Source of the DNA: Comamonas sp.
GTDB taxonomy: Bacteria > Pseudomonadota > Gammaproteobacteria > Burkholderiales > Burkholderiaceae_C
Length of the DNA: 64,000 nt
Assembly: GCA_028690035.1 (NCBI GenBank)
Contig: JAQVCA010000002.1
Span: 186,001 to 250,000, forward strand
Reading direction: 5' to 3'
Below are positions 34,703 through 43,596 of the stretch, in pieces. How positions within the stretch are numbered: the stretch's first letter is position 1; each line of letters starts with the position of its first letter. Below the pieces are notes generated by a model. That model had not been told where the DNA came from. It saw nothing but the letters and a program-made list of their open reading frames with translations, and did no database searches. Made by a program: the position numbers and the translations under genes.

Positions 34703-35536
34703 ATGCACACACGCACTGTTTTCGTACTTTCTGATGGCACCGGCATTACCGCCGAAACTTTTGGCACCGCTTTGATGGCGCAATTCGACATCAAGCCGCG
34801 CATTGTGCGCATTCCCTTTGTGGATACCGCCGACAAGGCCCACCAGGCGGTGCGCCAGATCAACCACACCGGAGAGTTGGAAGGCAAAAAACCGATTGTG
34901 TTCACCACCTTGGTGAATCAAGAGGTGTTGCAGGTCGTCAACACCCAGTGCAAAGGGCTGCTGATGGACATGTTTGGCACCTTTGTGCAGCCGCTAGAGG
35001 ATGAACTGGGCATGAAATCCCAGCACCGCGTGGGGCGCTTTAGCGACATCAGCCAAAGCAAGGAATACCTCAGCCGCATGGACGCCATCAACTACACCCT
35101 GGCACACGACGATGGCCAGACGCACGCCGATCTGTCGGGGGCCGATGTGGTGCTCATTGGCGTCAGCCGCTCGGGCAAAACCCCCACCAGCCTGTACCTG
35201 GCCATGCAGTTTGGCCTGAAGGTGGCCAACTACCCGCTGATTCCCGAAGACTTCGAGCGCAAAAAGCTGCCGCCCGCGCTGGAGCCGATCCGCAAAAAGC
35301 TCTTTGGCCTGACCATCGACCCGCAGCGCCTGTCGGATATTCGCAACGAACGCCGCCCCAACTCACACTACGCCAGCCTGGCCAACTGCCGCCATGAGGT
35401 ACACGAGGCCGAGGCCATGATGCGCCGTGCCGGGGTGCAGTGGTTGTCGAGCACGCACAAGTCGATCGAAGAAATCTCCACCACCGTGCTGCAGCAGGTG
35501 CTGCCCCAGCGTCTGGGCATCAACCTGAACGGCTAA
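34703..35536 (+). CDS. ppsR: PEP synthase regulatory protein (kinase/pyrophosphorylase)
   Basis: This 277-residue DUF299 protein, by family, inactivates PpsA through ADP-dependent phosphorylation and reactivates it by phosphorolysis. It starts [18 protein letters not shown] and carries the P-loop [15 protein letters not shown] near residue 155. The ATG at 34703 (MHTRTVFV) matches the family start. An in-frame extension back to 34550 would add a Val-rich stretch encoded by the hexamer repeat and is not expected for this cytoplasmic enzyme. Confidence 0.93.
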   Translation: MHTRTVFVLSDGTGITAETFGTALMAQFDIKPRIVRIPFVDTADKAHQAVRQINHTGELEGKKPIVFTTLVNQEVLQVVNTQCKGLLMDMFGTFVQPLEDELGMKSQHRVGRFSDISQSKEYLSRMDAINYTLAHDDGQTHADLSGADVVLIGVSRSGKTPTSLYLAMQFGLKVANYPLIPEDFERKKLPPALEPIRKKLFGLTIDPQRLSDIRNERRPNSHYASLANCRHEVHEAEAMMRRAGVQWLSSTHKSIEEISTTVLQQVLPQRLGINLNG

Positions 35537-35609
35537 ACGGCTCAACGCTTGAAAACTGGGGGCGCTAGAATGCGCCCCTTCTTGCGCCGACCCATTGGGG
35601 GGTGGGCGC

Positions 35610-35649
35610 CATGGGTTCCCTCACCCCCATGCCCTCGGTAAAAAAAGGA
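35610..35649 (+). promoter_or_regulatory. Possible preQ1-I riboswitch upstream of yhhQ
   Basis: A 6-bp hairpin (CATGGG 35610-35615, CCCATG 35626-35631) has a 10-nt loop TTCCCTCACC. A tail ending in seven A residues and then GGA (35647-35649) follows; this GGA is also the ribosome site for the next gene. Loop UCC can pair with GGA as a pseudoknot. The GGTTC...CACCC hairpin and A-rich tail resemble small class-I preQ1 aptamers, and the next gene encodes a queuosine-precursor transporter. The tail lacks the usual CUA, so this is tentative. Confidence 0.38.
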
Positions 35650-35656
35650 TGCCTCC

Positions 35657-36328
35657 ATGTTCCAGCTTTCGACAGCGGCACAGCGCAACGCGCTGCTGGC
35701 CCTGATCGCCCTGCATATCGCCCTCATCATCGCCAGCAACTATCTGGTGCAACTGCCCATCCTGCTCTGGGGCTGGCATACCACTTGGGGCGCTTTCAGT
35801 TTTCCTTTTCTGTTTTTGGTGACCGACCTGACGGTGCGCCTGATCGGCAAGCAGGCCGCACGCACGGTGATTGCCCGCGTCATGCTGCCCGCGTTGGTGG
35901 CGTCGTACATCGTCTCGGTGCTGTTCCACGATGGTGTCTTCACGGGCTGGGAGAGTCTGGCCGCGTTCAACCTGTTTGTCTTTCGCATCTCGCTGGGCAG
36001 CTTTTTGGCCTATGCCCTGGGCCAGCTGCTGGATGTGCAGGTGTTCGATCGCCTGCGCCGCCTGCGCCAATGGTGGGTGGCGCCGCTGGCCGCCAGCGTG
36101 GTCGGTCAGGCAGTGGACACGCTGGTGTTTTTCAGCGTAGCGTTTTGGCGCAGCACCGATCCGTTCATGGCCTCGCACTGGGTGGAGATCGCCTGGGTGG
36201 ACTACGTCATCAAAATCGTGGTGAGCACTGTCGTCTTTTTGCCGCTGTACGGTGCGCTGCTGCAGTCTTTGCTGCGCTGGTTGCCCGCGCCAGCGCACGG
36301 CACGCACCCCACGGTGCGCGGTCTGTAA
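35657..36328 (+). CDS. yhhQ: Queuosine precursor transporter (DUF165/YhhQ)
   Basis: This is a 223-residue inner-membrane protein with about six helices. It shows the family pattern NYLVQLPILLWGWHTTWGAFSFPFLFLVTDLTVRLIGKQAAR and VVGQAVDTLVFFSVAFW. The family imports preQ0/preQ1-type 7-deazaguanines for tRNA queuosine synthesis. The ribosome site GGA is 7 nt before the ATG and lies in the possible riboswitch tail. A hairpin element follows. Confidence 0.88.
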   Translation: MFQLSTAAQRNALLALIALHIALIIASNYLVQLPILLWGWHTTWGAFSFPFLFLVTDLTVRLIGKQAARTVIARVMLPALVASYIVSVLFHDGVFTGWESLAAFNLFVFRISLGSFLAYALGQLLDVQVFDRLRRLRQWWVAPLAASVVGQAVDTLVFFSVAFWRSTDPFMASHWVEIAWVDYVIKIVVSTVVFLPLYGALLQSLLRWLPAPAHGTHPTVRGL

Positions 36329-36353
36329 AGCAATGCCGCAGCTCTCATAATTC

Positions 36354-36440
36354 ATAGCTTGTCGCGCTTGTTGGCATTGATTTTTAGATTGTTTTATTTC
36401 TGAAAACCATACCAACAAAGCGCAACAAGCTCTTTTTTTA
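36354..36440 (+). repeat. Extragenic hairpin element, copy 4
   Basis: The arms ATAGCTTGTCGCGCTTGTTGG and CCAACAAAGCGCAACAAGCT pair almost fully, with a T run at the end. The position just after yhhQ fits a terminator role. Confidence 0.8.
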
Positions 36441-36521
36441 AGAGTATCTGCATCCACCCTTGCCAAGGCGCGCTCGCCTGACGCACAGTGCAGGCCTTGC
36501 CACCACTTTTGCCTCCTTGCC

Positions 36522-37034
36522 ATGCACCCCGCTTTGCTGCCTCTGACGCTTTGGGCCCTGGCCCTGTTTGCCCCTGCACATGCACAGGTGCAGCGCTGCA
36601 CCGACGCGCGCACCGGCCAGGTGACGTACACCGACGGCCCCTGCGCCGCCGGTCAGCAGGCCACCGAGGTGCTGCCCGCCCTGAGCCCTGAAGAACGCGC
36701 CGCGCAGCAACGCCAGTACCAGCAAGCCCAGGAGCGCCTGCAGGCCGAGTTGGCGCGCAGCCAAGCCGCCAGACGGGCGCAAGCGCAGGCCGAAGCGGCC
36801 CAGGCCGCTGCCCAGGCCGCGCGCCGCCCGCCACCGCCTGTGGTGGTGACGGTGCCCGAGGCACAGCCCTACGCCGTGCCCTACCCGGTGTATGTGGATC
36901 GCGGGCAGCCCCATCGCCCGCACCGTCCGGGCCACCAGAGCAAACCCCCACCACCGCCCCAGCCGGGCCCAGGCTGGCACTGCAATGTGTTTCGCTGCTC
37001 CGACGGCAAGGGCAATGTGGTGCCCCGCCCCTGA
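36522..37034 (+). CDS. Secreted DUF4124 protein
   Basis: This is a 170-residue exported protein. A signal peptide (about residues 1-20, ending PAHAQ) precedes a short DUF4124 domain, recognisable by VQRCTDARTGQVTYTDGPCAAG with two cysteines. A Gln/Ala-rich helix (about 65-110) and a Pro/His-rich segment follow. The C-terminus has a second Cys pair (CNVFRCSDGKGN). The function is unknown; DUF4124 is common in envelope proteins of proteobacteria. Confidence 0.75.
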   Translation: MHPALLPLTLWALALFAPAHAQVQRCTDARTGQVTYTDGPCAAGQQATEVLPALSPEERAAQQRQYQQAQERLQAELARSQAARRAQAQAEAAQAAAQAARRPPPPVVVTVPEAQPYAVPYPVYVDRGQPHRPHRPGHQSKPPPPPQPGPGWHCNVFRCSDGKGNVVPRP

Positions 37035-37068
37035 GGGCGGAAATGCCTTCGATTGCCCTCGATCGGCC

Positions 37069-38025
37069 TCAACCGCCCTCGGCAGCCAGTCCCTGCAGCA
37101 CATCGGGCCAGCGCAGCTGCAGGCGCAACTCGGTTTTCAAGCGCACATTGCGCAGGCGACGCGATTCGCTCATAAAGCTCAGCACCATCGGGGAGAGCAA
37201 CGCCTGGGCCTGGGCGCGGTCCACGCGCGGCGGGCGCGGCAGGCCGTACAGGTCGGCGGCTTGGTCAAAGTAGTCGCCCATGCGCAGCACGCGGTCGTCG
37301 CAGACGTTGAAGGCGCGCTGCGCCGGTGCGCGCCACAGGGCCAGCCAGGCAGCGCGCGCCAGATCGTCGGCGTGGATGTGGTTGGTGAACACATCGTCCT
37401 GGGCACGCAATACGGGCAGGCCTTTTTCCAGGCGCGTCCGGGGGGTGCCGCCCACGCGATCGGGCGCGTAAATCCCCGGCGCACGCAGCAAGGCCAGCCG
37501 GATGCCACGGCGCTGGCCAAAGCGGCGCAGTTGCTGCTCGGCCTGCACGCGGCGCTGGGCGCGTGCTGTGCGCGGTGCCACAGGGCGGCTCTCATCCACC
37601 CAGGCCCCGCCGGCATCGCCGTACACCCCGGTGGTCGAGACATACACCAGCGCGCGCGGCACGCTGCGCCGCCCCAGCGCGCGCAACAGCGCTTGGGTGC
37701 GCGTGTCGGTCTGGCCCTGCCCCGGGGGCGGCGCCAGGTGCAACACGTACTGCGCCACCCCGGCCAGACGCCGCAGGCTGGCCGCATCGTCCAGATTGCC
37801 CAGCACGGGTAGGGCCCCCGCTGCGCGCAGCACCGGCATTTTTTCGGGGGAAGAGGTCAGCGCCAGCACCTGCACGGCATGTCCCTGGCCGGGCAGCAAA
37901 CGCAGGATGCGCTGGCCCACATCGCCGCAGCCGATGATAAGTAGGCGCACACGCCGCGCGCGCCGGCTGGCGCGGGGCATGGGGGGCATGGCCGGGCGCA
38001 CGCCCGACACGTATGGATTTGGCAT
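37069..38025 (-). CDS. NAD-dependent epimerase/dehydratase family protein
   Basis: This is a 318-residue extended SDR-like protein. An N-terminal basic lead of about 25 residues precedes the Rossmann motif LLIIGCGDVGQRIL. VYVSTTGVYGDAGGAWVDES corresponds to the SDR active-site strand; the YxxxK pair is not clear, so enzymatic activity is uncertain. AFNVCDDRVLRMGDYFDQAADLYGLPRPPRV is a typical C-terminal segment of YeeZ-like proteins. The start at 38025 (MPNPYVSG) was chosen over one 16 codons earlier. It is divergent from the ferredoxin-reductase gene. Confidence 0.75.
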   Translation of the reverse strand: MPNPYVSGVRPAMPPMPRASRRARRVRLLIIGCGDVGQRILRLLPGQGHAVQVLALTSSPEKMPVLRAAGALPVLGNLDDAASLRRLAGVAQYVLHLAPPPGQGQTDTRTQALLRALGRRSVPRALVYVSTTGVYGDAGGAWVDESRPVAPRTARAQRRVQAEQQLRRFGQRRGIRLALLRAPGIYAPDRVGGTPRTRLEKGLPVLRAQDDVFTNHIHADDLARAAWLALWRAPAQRAFNVCDDRVLRMGDYFDQAADLYGLPRPPRVDRAQAQALLSPMVLSFMSESRRLRNVRLKTELRLQLRWPDVLQGLAAEGG

Positions 38026-38101
38026 TCTGGGCACAATTCGGCCTTTCGCGGCAGGCCATGGCGTGGCCTGCATTCAGAAAACTTGTGAGGATAACCAGAA
38101 T

Positions 38102-39139
38102 ATGAGCACCCACCTGAGCCACCAAGTCAGCGTCGCACCCAGTGGCCGCAGCTTCACCGTCGCCCCTGGGCAGACCATTTTGGAAGCCGCCATTGCCGCT
38201 GGCGTGAACCTGCCCTATGGCTGCAAAGATGGGGCCTGCGGCTCATGCAAGTGCCAAAAAATCAGTGGCCAGGTCGAGCATGCCCAGCATGCCAGTGGCG
38301 CCTTGACCCCCGAAGAAGTGGCCGCTGGCATGGTGCTGACCTGCCGGGCGCAGCCCGTATCCGATGTGGTGCTGCAGGCGCGCCAAGTCACCGATGCACA
38401 CAGCCACCCGGTCAAGAAAATGCCCGTGCGCGTGCGCCGCCTCGAGCGCTTGCGCCCCGATGTCGTGCGGCTGGAGTTGCAGCTGCCTGCCACCGAAAAA
38501 TTTGCCTACGACGCTGGGCAGTACATCGAATTTTTGCTGCGCGATGGCGCGCGCCGTGCTTACTCCATGGCCAACGCCCCGCACCCCCCAGGCAGCGCGC
38601 CGGGGTTGGAGCTGCATATTCGCCACATGCCCGGCGGGCTGTTCACTGACCACGTGTTCAGCGCCATGAAGGAAAAAGACATCCTGCGCATCGAAGGCCC
38701 GTTTGGCAGCTGCACGCTGCGTGAGGACAGCACCCAGCCCTTGATTTTCTTGGTCTCGGGCACGGGCTTTGCCCCCGCCAAGGCCTTGCTGGAGCAGCTG
38801 GCGCACAGCGCCAGCCCGCGCCCTGTCACGCTGTACTGGGGCGGACGCCGCCCGCAGGACCTCTACATGGGCGACTGGCTGACACAGCACCGCCTGCCCG
38901 GCGGCTTGCGCTTTATCCCGGTGGTATCGGATGCGCTGCCCGAGGACGGCTGGCAAGGCCGCACCGGCTGGGTGCATCAGGCCGTGCTGGACGACTTTGC
39001 CGACCTGTCTGGCTTTCAGGTTTATGCCTGCGGCGCCCCGGCCATGGTGAACGCCGCACGCAGCAGCTTCACCAGCACGCGCCAGCTGGCCGACGAAGAT
39101 TTTTTTGCCGACGCTTTCACCAGCGCAGCCGACCAATAA
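38102..39139 (+). CDS. 2Fe-2S ferredoxin/FAD/NAD(P) reductase (CDP-6-deoxyglucoseen reductase-like)
   Basis: This is a 345-residue fusion reductase. The N-terminal plant-type ferredoxin domain has GCKDGACGSCKCQKISG and a distal CRAQ cysteine. The FAD domain contains RAYSMANAPH. The NAD-binding domain has FLVSGTGFAPAKALLEQL and YACGAPAMV. Such proteins pass electrons from NAD(P)H through FAD and 2Fe-2S to an oxygenase or other acceptor. No obvious terminal partner is nearby. In this clade it is a common core gene usually named after CDP-6-deoxy-delta-3,4-glucoseen reductase, which may be misleading. Confidence 0.85.
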   Translation: MSTHLSHQVSVAPSGRSFTVAPGQTILEAAIAAGVNLPYGCKDGACGSCKCQKISGQVEHAQHASGALTPEEVAAGMVLTCRAQPVSDVVLQARQVTDAHSHPVKKMPVRVRRLERLRPDVVRLELQLPATEKFAYDAGQYIEFLLRDGARRAYSMANAPHPPGSAPGLELHIRHMPGGLFTDHVFSAMKEKDILRIEGPFGSCTLREDSTQPLIFLVSGTGFAPAKALLEQLAHSASPRPVTLYWGGRRPQDLYMGDWLTQHRLPGGLRFIPVVSDALPEDGWQGRTGWVHQAVLDDFADLSGFQVYACGAPAMVNAARSSFTSTRQLADEDFFADAFTSAADQ

Positions 39140-39155
39140 CACGGAGCCTTCTGCC

Positions 39156-39659
39156 ATGCCCCCCGTTCCCGCACGCCACGCCTACCAATTGCACCTGCAG
39201 GTGCAGCATGCTCCCCACGCTGTGTGGCGCCGTCTGCTGGTGGCCGACACCACCACGCTGGCGCAGCTGCACCGCATTGTGCAAACCGCCCTGGGCTGGT
39301 ACGCGCCCGCGCCTTACTGGCTGGAGATTGCCGGACAGCGCTACGGCCAGCCCGACCCTGACCATGCCGAAGACACCACCATGGATGCGCGCCGCTACAC
39401 CATCGGCCAGCTGCTGCAGGCCGGTGCCGTACCGCTGCGCTACAGCTATGTGCAGGGCGATGACACCTGGCAGGCACGCCTGCGCCTGGAAGCGCAGCAG
39501 CCCATCATCGCCACGTTGCAACTGCCCGACTGCCTGGACGGACGCGGCCAGACCGACAGCAGCTGTTTTGACCTGGCAGCGGCACGGCGGCGCGTGCAGG
39601 CGCTGCAGCTGCTACCCACCCCCTCTGCCACGGTGACCAAAGTGGCTGAAACCGTCTAA
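39156..39659 (+). CDS. Plasmid pRiA4b ORF-3-like protein
   Basis: This is a 167-residue protein of the pRiA4b ORF-3/MM3350 family: YQLHLQVQHAPHAVWRRLLVADTTTLAQLHRIVQTALGW at the start and RYTIGQLLQAGAVPLRYSYVQGDDTWQARLRLE further on. The fold is known from structural genomics; the function is not. The ribosome site CGGAG precedes the ATG. It is 16 nt behind the reductase gene and likely co-transcribed. The protein is shorter than many family members, ending soon after the conserved core. Confidence 0.75.
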   Translation: MPPVPARHAYQLHLQVQHAPHAVWRRLLVADTTTLAQLHRIVQTALGWYAPAPYWLEIAGQRYGQPDPDHAEDTTMDARRYTIGQLLQAGAVPLRYSYVQGDDTWQARLRLEAQQPIIATLQLPDCLDGRGQTDSSCFDLAAARRRVQALQLLPTPSATVTKVAETV

Positions 39660-39711
39660 AAATAGAGCTGTCAGCGCTTGCTGGCATTGGGTAAAAGGCC
39701 TATTTCTTTAT

Positions 39712-39744
39712 AAAAAAACCCCGACCACCTAAGGTGTGTCGGGG
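39712..39744 (-). terminator. Terminator of ettA
   Basis: Read on the minus strand, the stem CCCCGAC/GTCGGGG with an inner ACC/GGT pairing is followed by seven T residues. It lies 35 nt past the ettA stop. Confidence 0.85.
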
Positions 39745-39778
39745 CCAATGCAGAGCGCACGAAGCGCTGTACTGCGGC

Positions 39779-41440
39779 TTATTTCAGGGCTTTGTAGCGG
39801 AAGCGCTTGGGCGCAGCGCCGTCCTCTCCCAGGCGGCGCTTCTTGTCGGCCTCGTACTCTTGGTAGTTGCCGTCAAAGAACACCCACTGCGAGTCGCCTT
39901 CGGCGGCCAGGATGTGCGTGGCGATGCGGTCCAAGAACCAGCGATCGTGACTGATCACCAGCACCGTGCCTGCGTATTCCAGCAGCGCATCTTCCAGGGC
40001 GCGCAGGGTTTCCACGTCCAAGTCGTTGGAGGGCTCGTCCAGCAGCAGCACGTTGCCACCCTGGATCAGCGTCTTGGCCAGGTGCAAACGGCCACGCTCA
40101 CCACCAGAGAGGTTGCCCACCTTTTTCTGCTGGTCCTGACCGCTGAAGTTGAAACGCCCGCAGTAAGCGCGGCTGGCCATCTGGAATTTGCCAATGTTGA
40201 GCATGTCCAGACCGCCGGAGACGTCTTCCCACACAGTCTTGTCGTCCGAGAGGCTGTCGCGCGACTGATCCACATAGGCCAGCTGCACTGTCTGACCGAT
40301 GTCCACCGTGCCGCTGTCAGGCTGCTCTTTGCCAGCAATGAGCTTGAACAGCGTGGATTTACCCGCGCCGTTGGGGCCGATGATGCCGACGATGGCACCA
40401 GCAGGAATGTTCATCGACAGGTTATCGATAAGCAAACGATCCCCAAAGGCCTTGGAGACGTTTTTAAATTCGATCACTTTGCTGCCCAGACGCTCGGCCA
40501 CAGGAATGAAAATTTCCTGGGTTTCATTGCGTTTTTGGTATTCGTAATCGCTCAGTTCTTCAAAGCGGGCAATGCGTGCTTTGGATTTTGTCTGGCGACC
40601 TTTGGCGTTTTGGCGTACCCATTCCAGCTCTTTTTTCAAGGCTTTGGCGCGTGCTTCTTCACCCTTTTGCTCTTGCTCCAAGCGGTTGCCTTTTTGCAGC
40701 AACCAGTCAGAGTAATTGCCCTTGTAGGGAATGCCATGGCCACGGTCCAACTCCAGAATCCATTCGGCCGCGTTGTCTAGGAAATAGCGGTCGTGGGTAA
40801 TGGCCACCACGGTGCCGCTGAAACGGTGCAGAAACTGCTCCAGCCAATCGACCGACTCGGCGTCCAAGTGGTTGGTGGGCTCGTCCAGCAGCAGCATGTC
40901 GGGCTTGGACAGCAGCAGCTTGCACAGCGCCACGCGGCGTTTTTCACCGCCGGAGAGCTTGCCCACTATGGCCTCCCAAGGCGGCAGACGCAGCGCATCG
41001 GCGGCAATTTCGAGTTGGTGTTCAGAATCGGTACCAGCAGCAGCAATGATGGCTTCGAGCTCGCCTTGCTCCTTGGCCAGCGCATCAAAATCAGCATCTT
41101 CTTCGGCGTAAGCGGCGTACACATCTTCCAAGCGTGCCTTGGCGTTGTTCACCTCGGCCATAGCCTCTTCGACGGCCTGGCGCACGGTGTGCTCGGGGTT
41201 GAGCTGCGGTTCCTGGGGCAGGTAGCCAATCGACAGGCCCGGCATCGCAATGGCCTCGCCCTCAAAATCCTTATCCACGCCTGCCATGATTTTCAGCAGC
41301 GAAGATTTGCCCGAGCCATTCAAGCCCAGCACACCAATCTTGGCACCTGGAAAAAAGGACAAAGAAATATCTTTCAAGATCTGGCGCTTGGGCGGCACCG
41401 TCTTGGTCAGATGGTTCATGGAAAAAACGTATTGAGCCAT
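39779..41440 (-). CDS. ettA: Energy-dependent translational throttle protein EttA
   Basis: This is a 553-residue ABC-F ATPase that binds the ribosomal E site and gates entry into elongation according to ADP/ATP ratio. Two nucleotide domains are present: Walker A GLNGSGKSS and GPNGAGKST, with signatures LSGGEKRR and LSGGERGR. Between them lie a charged linker (about residues 240-310) and the arm typical of EttA. The start MAQYVFSMNHLTKTVPPKRQ at 41440 fits the family; earlier in-frame ATGs add unrelated sequence. Confidence 0.95.
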   Translation of the reverse strand: MAQYVFSMNHLTKTVPPKRQILKDISLSFFPGAKIGVLGLNGSGKSSLLKIMAGVDKDFEGEAIAMPGLSIGYLPQEPQLNPEHTVRQAVEEAMAEVNNAKARLEDVYAAYAEEDADFDALAKEQGELEAIIAAAGTDSEHQLEIAADALRLPPWEAIVGKLSGGEKRRVALCKLLLSKPDMLLLDEPTNHLDAESVDWLEQFLHRFSGTVVAITHDRYFLDNAAEWILELDRGHGIPYKGNYSDWLLQKGNRLEQEQKGEEARAKALKKELEWVRQNAKGRQTKSKARIARFEELSDYEYQKRNETQEIFIPVAERLGSKVIEFKNVSKAFGDRLLIDNLSMNIPAGAIVGIIGPNGAGKSTLFKLIAGKEQPDSGTVDIGQTVQLAYVDQSRDSLSDDKTVWEDVSGGLDMLNIGKFQMASRAYCGRFNFSGQDQQKKVGNLSGGERGRLHLAKTLIQGGNVLLLDEPSNDLDVETLRALEDALLEYAGTVLVISHDRWFLDRIATHILAAEGDSQWVFFDGNYQEYEADKKRRLGEDGAAPKRFRYKALK

Positions 41441-41735
41441 GTGTCTTTCAGAGAAAATTTTTTGCAATGGTGCCGCTGTATCGCAGTCTTTGCACAGCAG
41501 CCAACGCATGATTATCAACGCATGCGACAATACGCGCCGCTGATGGCTCCAGTTGCCTTTGGCAACAGCGCTTTTGCTGGGGACAAGAAGCCGCCCACCC
41601 ACGCGGCCCGATGCTCCCACCTTTTATGTGAACCTCATCTGCCTTTCGACTGGCCCGGCCACCTGCAATGCGTGGCCCTGCAAGGCCGATACCCAAATAC
41701 AACCCAGCGCCCAGGTCGGGCGTATTGCGACAACA

Positions 41736-43505
41736 ATGACATTTGAAGAACTGAACTTGGCTCCGGCCATCGTCCAAGCCGTACATGAACAGGGCTACAC
41801 CAGCCCCACGCCCATCCAGGCACAGGCCATTCCCGCCGTGCTGGCAGGCCACGACCTGCTGGCAGGGGCACAGACCGGCACCGGTAAAACCGCAGCTTTT
41901 GTGCTGCCCATCTTGCACCGCCTGACGCAAGGCGGCACACAAAAACCGGCGGGCGGCATCCGCGCCCTGATCCTAAGCCCCACCCGTGAACTGGCTGCTC
42001 AGATTGAGGAAAACCTGCGTGCATATGCCCAGCACCTGCCCATCAAGTCCACTGTGATCTTTGGTGGCGTGGGCATGAAACCGCAAATCGACCGCATCCA
42101 CAAAGGCATTGATGTGCTGGTGGCCACCCCCGGGCGCCTGCTCGACTTGCAGCAGCAAGGCTTTATGGATCTGTCGCAGGTAGAAGTGCTGGTGCTCGAT
42201 GAGGCCGACCGCATGCTGGACATGGGCTTTATCCACGATGTGAAAAAAGTCCTGGCCCTGGTGCCCAAGAACAAGCAAAGCCTGCTGTTTTCGGCCACCT
42301 TCAGTGACGACATCCGCGAACTGGCCAACAGCCTGCTCAAAAACCCGCAAAGCATCCAGGTCACCCCAAGCAACACCACCGTGCAGCGCATCACCCAGGT
42401 GATCCACCCCGTGGGCCGCAACAAGAAAAAAGCCGCGTTGCTGCACATCATCCAGGAACACAACTGGAGCCAGGTGCTGGTCTTTACGCGCACCAAATTT
42501 GGCGCCAACCATGTGGCTGAATACCTGACCAAGCACGGTGTCACCGCTATGGCTTTGCATGGCAACAAAAGCCAAAGCGCGCGCACTCAGGCGCTAGCAG
42601 GCTTTAAAACTGGCGAACTGCGTGCGCTGGTAGCTACTGATATTGCAGCACGCGGCATTGATATTGACGAGCTGCCGCACGTCGTGAACTACGAAATCCC
42701 GAACGTTCCTGAAGACTACGTACACCGCATTGGCCGCACGGGCCGCGCGGGGCGCGAAGGCCACGCCGTCAGCCTGGTGTGCCTGGATGAAGAAGGCTTC
42801 ATGATGGACATCGAGCGCTTCACCAAACAGGACATCCCTGTGCAGGTACTGCCCGAATTTGGCCCCGAAGCCGGCGAGAAAGCCGAGCCCATCGCCATGG
42901 GGCGCCAGACCATCTGGGGTGGTGCTGGCAAGCCGCCCAGCCGCGAAGTCATGCAGGCTGCCGCAAAAGCGGCGCGCCAGGAGATGATGGAGCGCATCCG
43001 CAGCAACAAGGCTCCGCAAGGCGGTGGCGGCAATGGCGGTGGCCGTGGCGGTGCCCGCAAGCCCGTGGCTGCCGCAGCAGCCCAGGTGACTGGCCCTGCT
43101 GCGGGCGATGACGCCGCCGATGGCTTTCAGCCCGCAGGCACTCCTGGACGCCGTAACGGCCAGGGCTACAACCGCTCGCGCCAACGCCCCTCGCGCAACG
43201 CCAGCCCACGCCCAGTCTCCGAGGCACGTGAGCCACGTGAATTCCGCGAGGCTCGCCCCCCCCGCAGCAGCGAGCCGCGTGGCGAAACTGCCAACAGCCG
43301 CTACGAATACCAGCCGCCCAGCGATGCCCATTTGGGCACGCAGCTGGGTCGCCCCATCCACAAAGGCCCACGTCCTGGCGCTGCCGGTGCCCAGCCTGAC
43401 CCCACACGCACCAGCATCGATCTGCTCGTAGAGCGTCCGCGCCGAGGCGGTGGTGGGGGCTTTGCGGGCAACCGCAAGCGCACTGGAGGCAACTTCAACC
43501 GCTAA
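41736..43505 (+). CDS. rhlE: DEAD-box RNA helicase, RhlE type
   Basis: This is a 589-residue ATP-dependent RNA helicase. The start [36 protein letters not shown] contains the Q motif. Then come AQTGTGKT (Walker A), [22 protein letters not shown] (DEAD), SATFS and [10 protein letters not shown]. The C-terminal 200 residues are disordered and rich in Arg, Gly, Pro and Ala, typical for RNA contact. The ATG at 41736 is supported by family alignment; no strong ribosome site is seen. A terminator follows. Confidence 0.93.
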   Translation: MTFEELNLAPAIVQAVHEQGYTSPTPIQAQAIPAVLAGHDLLAGAQTGTGKTAAFVLPILHRLTQGGTQKPAGGIRALILSPTRELAAQIEENLRAYAQHLPIKSTVIFGGVGMKPQIDRIHKGIDVLVATPGRLLDLQQQGFMDLSQVEVLVLDEADRMLDMGFIHDVKKVLALVPKNKQSLLFSATFSDDIRELANSLLKNPQSIQVTPSNTTVQRITQVIHPVGRNKKKAALLHIIQEHNWSQVLVFTRTKFGANHVAEYLTKHGVTAMALHGNKSQSARTQALAGFKTGELRALVATDIAARGIDIDELPHVVNYEIPNVPEDYVHRIGRTGRAGREGHAVSLVCLDEEGFMMDIERFTKQDIPVQVLPEFGPEAGEKAEPIAMGRQTIWGGAGKPPSREVMQAAAKAARQEMMERIRSNKAPQGGGGNGGGRGGARKPVAAAAAQVTGPAAGDDAADGFQPAGTPGRRNGQGYNRSRQRPSRNASPRPVSEAREPREFREARPPRSSEPRGETANSRYEYQPPSDAHLGTQLGRPIHKGPRPGAAGAQPDPTRTSIDLLVERPRRGGGGGFAGNRKRTGGNFNR

Positions 43506-43521
43506 TCCCCGACTCCTGCAG

Positions 43522-43553
43522 CCCAGGCAAAGCCCCTTTGCCTGGGTTGTTGT
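43522..43553 (+). terminator. Terminator after the RhlE gene
   Basis: The perfect 11-bp stem CCCAGGCAAAG/CTTTGCCTGGG with a 3-nt loop is followed by a T-rich tail (TTGTTGT). Confidence 0.85.
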
Positions 43554-43596
43554 CTATAGGGGCAGCTGCCCTGTTTCTCCTTGAGGTAGACCGCAT

